Below are positions 10,601 to 22,361 of a stretch of DNA of 64,000 nucleotides, piece after piece. The notes below the pieces were generated by a model that was given only the letters and a program-made list of their open reading frames with translations, had not been told where the DNA came from and did no database searches. Each line of letters opens with the position of its first letter. Position 1 is the stretch's first letter. Source of the DNA: Tuctoria greenei (lineage: Eukaryota > Streptophyta > Magnoliopsida > Poales > Poaceae); the NCBI GenBank assembly GCA_036927565.1, contig JAYESD010000004.1, positions 86,804,942 through 86,868,941 on the forward strand, read 5' to 3'. The translations under genes and the position numbers were made by a program.

Positions 10601-10852
10601 CAGGTTGACCATAGAACGCAACCTAGATAGAATGGACATTTTAGAGGACATAGGAGCACTCAGGAATCGATGTGTTTTTGTTTGGTGTGATGTTTGCTAT
10701 ATATTGTTTGCTTGTGTGCTTAGTAGAGGATTTTGGGATGCTTTAGCATTGCCATGTCCACCTAGGCTAGTATAGGTAGTTGCTTAGTTTCATATCCCTT
10801 GGTGCATATAGTTGGAGACGTCTCTAAATTCTTATCTCTTGCTTTTCTTAAG

Positions 10853-11950
10853 ATGGTGAGGACTCGCAACCATAGGGATGCCAATGATGAGGAGAACAAT
10901 GGAGAACCTCAGAACGACAATGTACAAGGACCTGCCCAAGGAGCTATCAATATTGAGCACCTATTGGTGATGCAAAATCAGCTCATGCAAACCATGATAC
11001 AAACTATGGGACAGCTGCAGGCTGGTAACAACAACAATCAGCCTCACATTCCTCCACTGCCACCCCTGCCTCCTCATAATCGGTTGGGAGAGTTCATGAG
11101 GACTAGGCCACCGACCTTTGCTCAAGCTGCTAACCCTATGGATGCCGATGATTGGCTCAAGTCCGTGGAGATGAAGTTAGCTATTGTCCAATGCAATGAC
11201 CGGGAGAAGGTTCTGTTTGCTTCTCATCAACTAGTTGTAGTAGCTGTAGATTGGTGGGATGCTTATTGCAATGCTCGTGAGAATCAGGAGAGGATCACCT
11301 GGGCGGAATTCAAGGAGAGCTTCCGTTCTCATTATGTGCCAGAAGGTGTCATGATCTTGAAGAGGCAAGAGTTTGAAAACTTGAGGCAAGGAAGATCGAG
11401 CGTGGGTGAATATATCAATAAATTCACTCAACTTTCAAGGTATTCCCCTGAAGATGTTAGTTGGGATGGACGGAAGCAATATTTGTTCATGAGGGGCCTA
11501 AACAATGAGATCCAAGTGCAATTGCTCAATTGTGATTATGCCAACTTCCACAAGCTACTGGACAAAGCAATTGTGGTTGAGAACAAGATCCGTGAGATGG
11601 AGCAAGACAACAAGAGGAAGGTGCCATACCAAGGACAACAACAAGTAAGTAATGTGCGCCCTCGCATCGCACCACCCAATGCACCTTACTACAGCTTTTC
11701 TGCTCTTGTACAGTGCCCTGGATTTGCATCGCGCCCAACTCAGTTTGTGCAGCAGCGCCCTGTCATGCAAGCACCTAGGCCTCCAATGCCTTATGCACCT
11801 CGTGCCAACTTTCCTAGTGCAAACCTCTAGAATCAAGTCCATCCAAAATCTGGTGCAGCAAAGAAGTGCTATACTTGTGGAGAAGTTGGACACTTTGCAC
11901 ATCAATGTCCTAAGTTAGGCCTTGGTCAAGGGAGCAATGTGCCAAGATAG
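10853..11950 (+). pseudogene. Chromovirus gag (capsid and zinc knuckle)
   Basis: Gag forms the particle that packages element RNA. The ATG at 10853 (MVRTRNHRD) is preferred over an in-frame ATG at 10799 because family proteins start with a short basic segment. A Q/N-rich stretch and a proline run (PPLPPLPPHNRLGEFMRTRP) precede the capsid domain, with DDWLKSVEMKLAIVQC, WWDAYC and QEFENLRQGRSSVGEYINKF. The frame is broken by TAG at 11828, but continues in frame to a zinc knuckle CYTCGEVGHFAHQC at about 11867-11908, and then meets a second TAG at 11948. It is a near-complete gag with two nonsense codons. Confidence 0.85.
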
Positions 11951-12087
11951 AACCCAAGACCCAATGGAGGACAGCCACAAGGGAACCGTGGACAGCAGAA
12001 TTTTGCTCGTGGCAATGTGAACCATGTCTCTATGGAGGAAGCTCAACAAGCGGATGACAGGGTCATTGGTATGTTTCTCGCAAACTC

Positions 12088-12358
12088 CAACCCGCGACTA
12101 TGTTATTTGATTCTGGAGCATCGCATTCATTCATTGCATCGAAGTATGTTGCCAAGTATAGTTTGCCTATCTCTCATCTGAAGTTTACTCTATTGGTTAA
12201 GTCTCCTGGAGGAGAGATGAGGACAAATATAGTATGTCCAAAAGTAAGCCTTAGAATAAGGGGGTAGACTTCTTTGCTAACCTCATTATTTTGGGTTCTC
12301 AAGGATTGGACATTATACTTGGTATGGACTGGTTAAGGAAGCACAATGGAGTTATTGA
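12088..12358 (+). pseudogene. Chromovirus aspartic protease region
   Basis: The motif LFDSGASHSFIA at about 12100-12135 holds the catalytic D-S-G triad of retroviral-type proteases. It is in a different frame from the end of gag, which indicates a small indel near 12088. Downstream, SPGGEMRTNIVCPKV and the reading frame into LGMDWLRKHNGVI-like sequence (near 12325-12358) are typical of the family, with a further frame change near 12265. The enzyme would cleave the polyprotein; this copy is broken. Confidence 0.75.
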
Positions 12359-13458
12359 ATGTGCCACGAGACGGTGAAGTTGACCAATGAGGAAGGGATC
12401 ACCATAGAATTTGAAGCGTCTCAACATGCACCAAAGCAATTGGAGCTGAATCATATGGATGGTGCTGCAATTGAGGAGATTCCGGTGGTGTGTGAATTTT
12501 TAGACATGTTCCCAGATGAGTTGTCAGGTATGCCACATGATCGAGACATTGAGTTTGTTATTGATTTAATACCTGGAACTGCACCTATAGCTAAGAGGCC
12601 ATATAGGATGCCTCCTAAGGAATTAGCGGAGCTCCAGAAGCAAATTCAAGAGTAGCTAGAGAAAGGTTTTAGTCACCCAAGCTCTTCACCTTGGGAGCAC
12701 CTGTGCTGTTTGTGGACAAGAAGGATGGATCACAAAGGAGGTGTGTGGACTACCGAGCTATCAACGAGGTGACAATCAAGAACAAGTATACCTTGCCACG
12801 CATAGAAGACTTGTTTGATCAGATGAAAGGTGCTTGTGTTTTCTCTAAGATTGATTTGAGGTCAGGTTACTTCCAAATGAAGATTAGACCATCGGACATA
12901 CCCAAGACAACTTTTAGGACACGGTATGGATCTTACGAGTACACAGTGATGTCCTTTGGATTGACAAATGCACCTTCCTACTTTATCTACCTCATGAATA
13001 AGGTCTGCATGGAGTACTTGGACAAGTTTGTAGTGGTGTGCATTGATGACATTATGATCTACTCTAAGGATGAGAATGAACATGAGGAACACTTGAGGCT
13101 TACATTGCAGAAATTGAAGGAGCATCAATTGTATGCCAAGTTCAGCAACTGCCAATCTTGTTTGAAAGAGGTGTCTTTTTTGGGTCATATCATCTCGGGA
13201 GGAGTTTCGGTTGACCCCAGAAAGGTGAGGGACATGTTGAAATGGGAGCCGCCGCAGAATGTAAAGGAAATAAGGAGTTTTCTTGGGATGGCTAGATATT
13301 ACCGACGGTTCATCAAGGACATTTCCAAGATAGGCAAGCCCATGACAGAGCTGTTAATGAAGGTAAAAGCTCTCCAATGGACTCACACTTGTCAAGACAG
13401 TTTTGAGGAATTGAAGAAGAGATTAACAGCAGCGCCTGTCTTACTTTTGCGGATGTGA
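12359..13458 (+). pseudogene. Chromovirus reverse transcriptase
   Basis: The first part (12359-12655) carries the pre-RT region ending in PGTAPIAKRPYRMPPKELAE. It stops at TAG 12653 and shifts frame near 12685. The main RT block (12691-13458) contains VDYRAINEVTIKNKYTLPRI, IDLRSGYFQMKI, MSFGLTNAP, the catalytic VVCIDDIMIYS (IDD, so both catalytic Asp are kept), FLGHIIS and the connection IRSFLGMARYYRRFIKDISK. The frame is lost near 13445. It copies element RNA into DNA in family members; this copy has at least three lesions. Confidence 0.9.
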
Positions 13459-14007
13459 GCAAGAGCTTTGATATCTATTGCGATGCGTCAAGACAAGGAC
13501 TTGGATGTGTGCTTATGCAAGAAGGTCAAGTGGTAGATATGCATCAAGGAAATTGAAGAAGCATGACCAGAATTATACGACCCAGATTTGGAACTCGCAG
13601 CCATGGTACACGCATTGAAGATTTGGAGACACTACATCCTTGGACATAGTTGTGAATTTTATATGGATCATAAGAGTCTTAAGTACATTTTCACACAAAT
13701 GGATCTGAATTTGAAGCAACGAAGATGGTTGGAGATTATCAAGGATTACGACATGGGGATCAATTACCACCCAGGGAAGGCTAATGTAGTGGTCGATGCT
13801 TTGAGTAGGAAAGGGGTAAGTCACCAGCTCACGGTTCGAGAGCTGCCATCCGAGTTATGCAAGGAGTTTGAACAGTTGAATCTCGGATTTGTGAAGGAGA
13901 TGGGGATGATGGAGCTAAATCTGACCTTGGAGCAAGAGATTCGAGAGGTTCAAACAAAGGATGAGGAAATCCAAGATATCAAGGAAAGAACCAAAGAAGG
14001 GAGATAA
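13459..14007 (+). pseudogene. Chromovirus RNase H and linker
   Basis: After the frame break at about 13445, fragments of the RNase H start can be read (DASRQGLGCVLMQEGQVV around 13480-13535 in another frame). The frame 13588-14007 then carries LELAAMVHALKIWRHYILG, the MDHKSLKYIFTQ motif and NVVVDALSRK. RNase H removes the RNA strand after copying. The 3' part (REVQTKDEEIQDIKERTKEG) is the linker to integrase. Confidence 0.8.
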
Positions 14008-15444
14008 TTCAGATTTGATGAGGACGAACATGGCACTCTATGGCTTGGTAAGAGATTGTTGTGCCTAATGTGAAGCATATTCGGGAGACCAGATTAAAGG
14101 AGGCACATGACTCACCTTACTCAATTCATCCTGGTTGTACAAAGATGTACAAGGACTTGAAGACATGCTATTGGTGGGATAGCATGAAAAAGGATATAGC
14201 TGAATATGTAGCATTGTGTGATGTGGGCCAACGAGTGAAGGCAGAACATCAAAGGCCAGCTGGATTATTGCAGCCATTGAAGATTCCAAAGTGGAAGTGG
14301 GAAGAAATTGGCATGGACTTTATAGTTGGATTGTCACGTACATAGTCCGGTTATGATTCAATTTGGGTAACCGTGGATCGATTGACCAAGTCAGCTCATT
14401 TTGTTCTTGTCAAGACCACCAATACAACCGCGAAAGCTAGCAAAGCTATACATGGAGCACATTGTGTGCCGACATGGAGTACCAAAGAAAATGGTCTCGG
14501 ATAGAGGTTCCCAATTTACCTCTAGGTTCTGGGAGAAACTACATGAAGCATTGGGAACAAAGTTTAATTTCAGTTCAGCATATCACCCTCAAACGGATGG
14601 ACAAACTGAGAGGACCAATCAGATTTTAGAGGACATGTTAAGAGCTTGTGCTTTGAAGCATGGGAAATATTGGGACAAGAGATTGCCATACGCGGAATTC
14701 TCATATAACAATAGTTACCAAGCAAGCTTGAAAATGTCACCCTATGAAGCATTATATGGAAGGAAGTGCATGACGCCCTTGTTTTTGAGTGAGACAGGGG
14801 AGAATCAAGTATTTGGTCCGGATGTGTTGCTAGAGGCTGAAAAGCCAGTTCAGATTATTCGGGAAAACTTGACGGCTGCTCAATCAAGGCAAAAAGGCTA
14901 TGCGGACAATAGGAGAAGGAAACTAGCCTTTGAAGTGGGAGATTTTGTTTACCTTAAGGTGTCGCCAATGATAGGTCATAAGAGGTTTAACATAAGAGGC
15001 AATCTAGCACCTCGCTATATTGGGCCATTCAAGATTTTGGACAAAAGGGGAGAAGTAGCATATAAGTTGGAGATGCCAACTCATCTTTCAGATGTTCATG
15101 ATGTGTTTCATGTTTCCCAACTCAAGAAGTGTTTAAGGGTACCGGACGAACAAGTGCCAATAGAAGAATTGGGATTAGAGGAAGATTTGACTTATGCCGA
15201 GCAACCGGTCAAAATCTTGGAAACAAAAGAAAGAGTCACAAGAAACAAGGTCATCAGATGGTGTAAAATTCAATGGAAGCATCACACAGAAAAAGAAACA
15301 ACTTGGGAGCTAGAAGATGATATCAAGAAGGAATTTCCCTATCTTTCCTCTTTCGCGTCGAATCTCGAGGGCGAGATTCATTTTAAGGGGGGTAGGTTTG
15401 TAACACCTTCATTTTCATGCATCATGCCCTGCATCCATCATTAA
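14008..15444 (+). pseudogene. Chromovirus integrase with C-terminal chromodomain
   Basis: The zinc-binding part (14061-14345) has H-x-SPYSIHPGCTKMYKDL, a CYWWDSMKKDI segment and only partly kept second Cys pair (CDVGQ). The core begins with GMDFIVGLSRT, then a TAG at 14343. The frame 14401-15444 carries the second Asp (MVSDRGSQFTS), the Glu (TDGQTERTNQILED), a GPY-type module (LAPRYIGPFKILDKRGEVAY) and the chromodomain (LTYAEQPVKILETKERVTR to TTWELEDDIKKEF). The frame runs through the polypurine tract and 15 codons into the 3' LTR before stopping at 15442. The D, D and E residues are all visible, but the internal stop inactivates it. Confidence 0.9.
15385..15398 (+). promoter_or_regulatory. 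Polypurine tract of the forward chromovirus
   Basis: AAGGGGGGTAGGTT directly precedes the 3' LTR start at 15399 and matches 319-333 and, inverted, 46217-46230. Confidence 0.85.
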
Positions 15445-17454
15445 ATATGTTTAACATAAAGCAAGATGAAAAGGAACAAGTTTAAAATGAATTAGAATCA
15501 AAACCGCACTTAAGAATTATGGGAAGTGCGGACTAGTTCGATTTAGGTGTGGACTAGTCCGATTTTTTTCTCACTTCCATCGTACTTGTCCGTTTTGCTG
15601 CGAACTAGTCTGTTTTTCTCTCTAAACACTTTCGGACTTGTCCGGTCCTATGCGGACTAGTCCGGTATTCCAATTCCTTGGAAATTTTGCTAAGTCCCTG
15701 GACTTGTCAGGACTTGTCTGGTATTCCAGCGGACTTGTCCGTTTTCCCCTTTGACTAAAGTCGGACATGTCCGATTTTGGCCATACTTGTCTATTTTTCC
15801 CCTCTGGATAAGTTCGGACTTGTTCGATGTGCAGTTCGGACTTGTTCAATATCTCTTTGTCTAAATTCGGACTAGTCCGGACTTTTTCGGACTTGTCCGG
15901 TAAATCGTGACTCCGAGTTGATCTTTTGTTCCATGACTTTTTTCTTCAGTTTTACAATAAGTGGGCCTAGGGACATCATGCCTAACTCTTTTAGAGCCCA
16001 TGTGGGACTCCAAACCGACCCCTACTCATCTCAAACTCGAAATCCACCTAATCCTAGCCCTCCACCTATATACAACCCCACCCCTTGGCTTGACATATAT
16101 TTGCCACTTTTCAACCACACCCAAACCCTAGATCATGAATAGCCGCCACCAAGGAGGGAGAAGGAGATCCCGAGCAAGAAGAAGAAGAGGTGGAGACGAA
16201 AGAGGATCAACACATCCATCAAGATTCGTTCTACATTGCCAACTCACCTTCAAGTTCTTCATCAACCCTAGATAGTCAAGATCCAAGTGTTTCCTCCAAA
16301 TCCCTTGATTCATTGGAGACCTAAACACCTTGTATACCTTCTACTTACTTTTCCTTACGTGAATTCAACCCCGTTTCTCCAAATTCACGTTGATCTAGAA
16401 AACCCTAGTTCGCTAGTTCTGCGAAGAGCGGACTTGTCCGTCCCCCAGCGGACTAGTCCAATTTTCCTGGCTAAATTGTGTTGAATTAATTCAAAAAATA
16501 GATCGAATCAACTCCAAACCTATGTAGACTTGTTAATAACCATTGTAATTGACTAGTAAACATTAAAAGCAACTTGTTAACTAGTTTTGCATTGCATTTG
16601 CATTAATCATACATGTCATGTCATAATGAGTAATATATGAGCATCTACTGATTGTAATGCTTGTTTGTATGATCAAGGAAAGTGTCCTTGAACATATTGA
16701 TCCTATTTTTAAAATAAATGTTTTGTTTGCAAAACTGCATGCTTGTGTCAATTTGATGGGAAATCCTATGATAGGAAATTTACTAGCCTTGTTTGACCAC
16801 CCTTGTCACCTGGAATTCATGGTAGAGAGTCAGGATGGGCTTTTTACCTATTTGCTTCGCTTAATTAATTGGGATGAGAAAACAACTATACCAATTAACT
16901 TAATTATGCATTTATGAGATTATGGTTAACATGAACTGGTTAATATGATATGGTAATGGGTAATCCAAGCAAGCCTAGTACGTGGATGGGTTGGATGTTA
17001 TGGTGGTTGCTTGCTTTAGATCTAAGGACTAGTTCATGCGAGAATAAGCCAGGACTACAGTGCCACCACGAGGCCAAGTATGGGTGCGGCGTAGCTGATT
17101 AATTAGGGCTTTGCCAGTGTTGTTTGGACCATTAAGGATGCTCGGGGAAGGGGTAGTCGAATTGGGTTTGTTGATTATTGGTGGGACTACCCTGGGATCC
17201 GAGTAGCTCAAGAGGGGGCCCCTGGTTGAAGATGTGCTCAGTCGGAGCATCGCCACAGGTGAAACCTCAGTGGGGTCTAAATAGGCTAGTAATACCTTTG
17301 TAAAGGCTATTTTATGATCTCTTTGCCACACACCGACGGAAGTGTGCGACGGCATAATAGAGGTTCTAGTCACTAAAAGGTGATGAAATCACAAACACGT
17401 GGGTAAAGCGGTACAACCTCTGCTGAGTGTCTTAAAAACTATCATGATAGCCGT
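15399..17454 (+). repeat. 3' LTR of the forward chromovirus, left part
   Basis: It starts TGTAACACCTTC after the polypurine tract and carries the palindrome array at 15529-15900. It is cut at 17454 by the Athila-like element, with GCCGT duplicated at 17450-17454 and 30010-30014, and continues at 30015-30671. Its TATA region near 16068 is damaged. Confidence 0.9.
17450..17454. repeat. Target-site duplication GCCGT (left)
   Basis: GCCGT abuts the Athila LTR start at 17455 and recurs at 30010-30014 after the last LTR. The chromovirus LTR reads ATCATGATAGCCGT|GCTCCC when rejoined, as in its 5' LTR. Confidence 0.9.
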
Positions 17455-18681
17455 TGTTGACGGTCCTTAAGCACCATATTTTGACCGTCAATTCACCTCA
17501 TAATGAGCATAAAAGAAACACAAAACATAGTGGTAGGGATATACACTAACCCAATTCCACAAGTGTTGGTATCTATTTGTATGCAGGTGAATTATTACCC
17601 AAAATACCAAAACATGCAGGGATGAATCCATGAAAATGGATTTCAACGAATCAGGAGATGACAAGTGGCAACACATGGATCAAATGGCCCACAAACAGAA
17701 TAATACGAGGAGATCTAACAGTGTTGCACCCATATACATCAAGGGGGCCCACCTGGAAGCCACCTGGAGGAAGCACTCCCAGAGGGGAGGCTTGACCAGT
17801 TCGGCCGAACCAGGGGTTCAGCCTACCCCTTCCTGGTGCCAAACCCGGTCAAATGACACGTGTTGGCTCCTCCCGACTCCCTGGAGTCAATGGTGACTGA
17901 TTCGCGCGTTAATCGTGGCGGGAAACGACCCTTCTCCACCTATAAATAGACCCCCTCACCTCACTTCTCACACACACCAAAAGTTGAGAATAGTGCTACA
18001 CTCCAAAGGTTTAGAGTAGTCCTAGAGGATACCAAAGTAGAAGGAGAGTGTGGTGAAGAGTCTAGGAGAAGGAGGCTTGGGCTTGTCAAGTCCCTTTTCT
18101 ACACTTGTACCCCTACAAAAGTTTTACTCAATCAAGTAAGCCTTTGTGAATTCAATACAAGTTTGATCTTTTATTCTTAGTAGTTTGCACAAGTAGTTAC
18201 TTGTGGGTTCACTGCTTTAATTCATTAGAGGCTCTAGTTGTAGCTTTGAGTTTGAAACAACTAGAGTAGTGATTTGGATTGTAAGTGTTGTTCTTAGGTT
18301 ATAAATCATCAGTGGATATCTGGTAGACCCATGGATTGAAGAGGTAGGTAGTAGTGGTGACAGCCCTATCTGTCCTTTGTAATCCTCCACGTTCGGCTAT
18401 GCCATAGGCTCTTAGCGGGAGTCGTCCTAGTATTGCTAGGAGTAAGCCCGTGCTCGAAGCAAGCATCTACTGAAAACTACCTTGAATTAGGATCAATACT
18501 TTGAATTCCTCTCTGTTCCTTGCCTACCAAACAACTTTGTGTCCTTGGGTGAGCTAGTTCGAAAGATTAGAACACACGTTCTTTGGATTCGATACCCTTG
18601 GGAATACTCCTTATGGGGAAGTGCTACAACGGTATTTCCGTGCGCTTGCAGATAACTATGTGGTGTTAAGAAATACCAACA
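17455..18681 (+). repeat. Athila LTR, first copy (1227 bp)
   Basis: It starts TGTTGACGGTCC and ends AATACCAACA. TATAAATAG occurs at 17941-17949. GGTCGGCC-like motifs are weaker here than in the two other copies. Confidence 0.9.
17941..17949 (+). promoter_or_regulatory. Athila LTR TATA box
   Basis: TATAAATAG occurs in CTCCACCTATAAATAGACC. It is conserved at 21496-21504 and 29268-29276. Confidence 0.65.
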
Positions 18682-18689
18682 AGCATTTC

Positions 18690-18705
18690 TGGCGCCGTTG
18701 TCGGG
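18690..18705 (+). promoter_or_regulatory. Primer binding site (Asp-tRNA type) of the first internal region
   Basis: TGGCGCCGTTGTCGGG starts eight bases after the LTR end. This is the Athila-type site. Confidence 0.8.
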
Positions 18706-18806
18706 TAACGGTTGCTGTTAATCTTCAAACCAAGATCACCCTTGTATCATATCCCGCTTCTCTATCATCTTACCTTTATTATTTTTACCTTACCACCACC
18801 ATATAA

Positions 18807-21009
18807 ATGGAGCGACCCACCATTCTTTCTTACTCTGCTCCGAAGGGCGAGTTCTGTGAGCCACCGCCTTCGGCGGAACCTATTTGTTCAACCAACTATG
18901 AACTTCGCCCTGGCTTTATAGCCATGGTTCAGGAACAATCCTTCTTAGGAACGGATTGTGAAAACCCTTACCACCATCTATGAGAGTTCGAACAACTGTG
19001 TTCATGCCTTCTAATCAAAGGTATGACATCGGAAACTCTCAAATGGAAGTGGTTTCCTTTTTCCCTCAAGGAAAAAGCCAAACAATGGTACAACCACTAC
19101 GTTGGGAAGACAAACAGTGATTGGAGTGAATTACAAGATAAATTTTGTCTTGCTTTCTTTCCCATTGCTCGAATTGTTTCCTTACGAAAGGAAGTACTTT
19201 GCCTCCAGCAGATGGAGAAGGAATCCATAGGTGCAGCTTGGGACATATTTTCTCTTTTGAAAAATTCTGGCCCAGATTTGTTAATCCCTGATCCAAATCT
19301 TTTGCAACATTTCTTCATGGGATTGAACAAAGAGTCTGCCCTATATCTTGACATTACGGCTGGAGGATGTTTCCTCCATAAGACTCCAGAAGAAGGCAAG
19401 AATCTTCTGGACATAATTCTAGAAAATTCTTCTTTAATTATGGGTCTTAAGAATCCTCCCCAAGAGGAAGTCGTGTCAAGAATGGAGGATACACTCTTAG
19501 ACAAGGATGAACCCATTTCCTATTTGCCCCAATCCTTGCCAGAGGAATCCTCTCCCGAACCTGAGACTACAAAGGTAGAAGAAATTCAACCCTCATAGTT
19601 TCCATTTTACTTTGAGGAAGAGCTTTTTGAAGATTATGGAAATACCTCGAAGTATTGTTGCTATAGGGAACCTTCATTGCCACCAACTCCACCTGAACCA
19701 CCTAACGGGGTGTTCGTCCGTCAGACGGTCAAGGAGTTAACCTCTATCCTCAGCAGAGAGCGGACAACTGAAGTCGATAATTCACCCGAAATTCTTCAGA
19801 TGACCTCACCTTTGGCTAGCATTTTATGTTCTATTAGAGGGACACCAATGAGAATCCTATACAGCCCTACTGTTAGAGCAAATCTCATTTCCGATTCTTG
19901 TGCTCTCACCATTCTTGGCGATGTGCCATTGGCACCAACACACAAATCCTTCCGAGATTCATTTGGAACCATTCTTGAAGGATGTGGGGTTCTGCAACAA
20001 GTGTCTGTTAGACACAAAGATGTTGAGGCTCTCCTAGATTTTCACATGTTCGAAATCAAAGATTTCGACATCATGATAAGGATTCCCATAGAGAAATTTC
20101 TCATGGAAGCTCCTTTGGAAGGAAGCCTCAATATCAATCTTGGAGGGAGAAATTTCTCCATACCTATTCTGCGCTCAAAGAACACATCTGCAGAATCTCC
20201 CATCCAAGATGAGCCAATGGAGGTGGTTAGGACTCTTCAATTTTTAGAACCCCCTGAAATTGAAGGAGAAGAAGACTTAGTCCAAGAGGAGGATGAATTT
20301 CAGGACAAAATTGAATTACCAAAAGAAGATCCCTCCCGAAACCCTCCTATTGAGCTCAAGATTCTACCTCTAGGCCTAAGTTATGCCTTTCTAAATGGCG
20401 ATTTGGAAGCCCCTGTCATCATTAGTGACAAGCTTTCAGATGATGAAACGCTCAAACTCATAGCCATGTTAGAAAGGCATAGAGCTGTTTTTGGATATTA
20501 ACTTTAGGATCTCAAGGGAATTAGTCCAGCGTTATGCACCCATCGTATTCCTATTGACCCTGAGAGTGTCCCCTCAAGGGAACCTCCAAGGCGATTGAAT
20601 AATGCGATGCGGGAAGTTGTCAAGAAACAAGTCTTAAAGCTTCTGCATGTCGGGATTATTTACCCTGTTCCTCATAGTGAATGGGTAAGTCCAGTTCAAG
20701 TAGTGCCTAAGAAGGGAGGTATGACGGTCGTTCAAAATGAGAGGAATGAATTAATTCCACAACGGACCTTCACGGGATGGAGGATGTGCATTGACTACCG
20801 AAAACTTAACAAGGCAACAAGGAAAGACCATTTTCCATTGCCCTTCATCGATGAGATGTTAGAGCGATTGGCAAAACACTCCTACTTCTGTTTCCTTGAT
20901 GGGTATTCGGGATATCATCAAATTCCTATCCATCCCGATGATCAAAGTAAGACCACATTCACATGTCCTTACGGGACCTATGCCTACCGGCGTATGTCCT
21001 TTGGACTGT
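18807..21009 (+). pseudogene. Athila gag-pol, first copy, truncated within reverse transcriptase
   Basis: One reading frame runs from ATG 18807 (MERPTILSYSAP) to the break, interrupted by four nonsense codons: TGA 18981, TAG 19596, TAA 20499 and TAG 20505. Gag is recognised by WFPFSLKEKAKQWYNHYVG, WSELQDKFCLAFFP and a FFMGLN motif. The protease-like region has ILYSPTVRANLISDSCAL, IKDFDIMI and no D-S/T-G. RT begins with VPHSEWVSPVQVVPKKGG, RMCIDYRKLNKATRKDHFPL and FLDGYSGYHQIPIHP. It stops dead at MSFGL, where the next LTR starts at 21010. The catalytic DD block and everything after it are absent. Confidence 0.85.
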
Positions 21010-22237
21010 TGTTGATGATCCTTAAGTACCACATTTTGACTGTCAATTCACCTCATAATGTGCATAAAAGAAACACCAAACATAGTGGTAGGGTTATACA
21101 CTAACCCAATTCCATAAGTGTTGGTGTCTATTTGTATGCAGGTGAATTATTACCCAAAATACCAGAACATGCAGGGATGAATCCTTGAAAATGGATTTCA
21201 ATGAATCAGGCGATGACACGTGGCAACACATGGATCAAATGGCCCACAAACAGAAGAATACGAGGAGATCCACTGGTGTTGCACCCATATATATCAAGAG
21301 GGCCCACCTGGAAGCCACCTGGAGGAAGCACTCCCCGAGGGGAGCCTTGACCAGGTCGGCCGAACCCCCTGGTCGGCTGACCTATTCCTGGCGCCAAACT
21401 CGATCAAACGACACGTGTTGGCTCCTCCCGACTCCCTGTAGTCAATGGTGACTGATTCGCACATTAATTGTAGCGGGAACCAACCCTTCTCCACATATAA
21501 ATAGACCCCCTCACCTCACTTCTCACACACACCAAAAGTTGAGAATAGTGCTACACTCCAAAGGTTTAGAGTAGTCCTAGAGGCTACCAAAGTAGAAGGA
21601 GAGTGTGGTGAAGAGTCTAGGAGAAGGAGGCTTGGGCTTGTCAAGTCCCTCTTCTACACTTCTACCCCTACAAAGGTTTTACTCAATCAAGTAAGCCATT
21701 GTGAATTCAATACAAGTTTGATCTTTTATTCTTAGTAATTTGCACAAGTAGTTACTTGTGGGTTCACTGCTTTAATTCATTTGAGGCTCTAGTTGTAGCT
21801 TTGTGTTCGAAACAACTAGAGTAGTGATTTAGAACGTAAGCGTGGTGCTTAGGTTACAAATCATCAGTGGATATCTCGTAGACCCACGGATTGAAGAGGT
21901 AGGCAGTAGGTGTTGACAGCCCTATCTGTCCTTCGTAATCCTCCACGTTCGGCTATGCCATAGGCTCTTGGCGGGATTCGTCCTAGTATTGCTAGGAGTA
22001 ATCCCATGCCCGAAGCAAGCATCTACCGCAAACTACCTTGAATTAGGATCAATACTTTGAATTCCTCTCTGTTCCTTGCCTACCAAACAACTTTGTGTCC
22101 TTGGGTGAGCTAGTTCGAAAGATTAGCACACACGTTATCTGGATTCGATACCCTTGGGAATACTCCTTAAGGGGAAGTGCTACAACGGTATTTCTGTGCA
22201 CTTGCGGATAACTCTGTGGTGTTAAGAAATACCAACA
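21010..22237 (+). repeat. Athila LTR, middle copy (1228 bp)
   Basis: It starts TGTTGATGATCC immediately after RT sequence and ends AATACCAACA. It is followed by a primer binding site at 22246-22263, so it acts as 5' LTR of the second internal region. TATAAATAG occurs at 21496-21504. It contains the paired motif GGTCGGCCGAACCCCCTGG (about 21353-21372). Confidence 0.9.
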
Positions 22238-22245
22238 AGCATTTC

Positions 22246-22263
22246 TGGCACCGTTGCTGGGGA
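22246..22263 (+). promoter_or_regulatory. Primer binding site of the second internal region
   Basis: TGGCACCGTTGCTGGGGA is a close variant of the Asp-tRNA site at 18690. It begins eight bases after the LTR end. Confidence 0.8.
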
Positions 22264-22361
22264 ATGGTTGATGTTAATCTTCGAACCAAGGTCACCCTCG
22301 TATCATATCCCCTGATCTATCATTTTACCTTTCTTATTCTTACCTTACCACCACCATATAA

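Noticed and set aside
19097..19516. Minus-strand open stretch of 139 codons (and its twin at 22652-23071)
   Set aside because: Exact antisense of Athila gag; conserved only because gag is.
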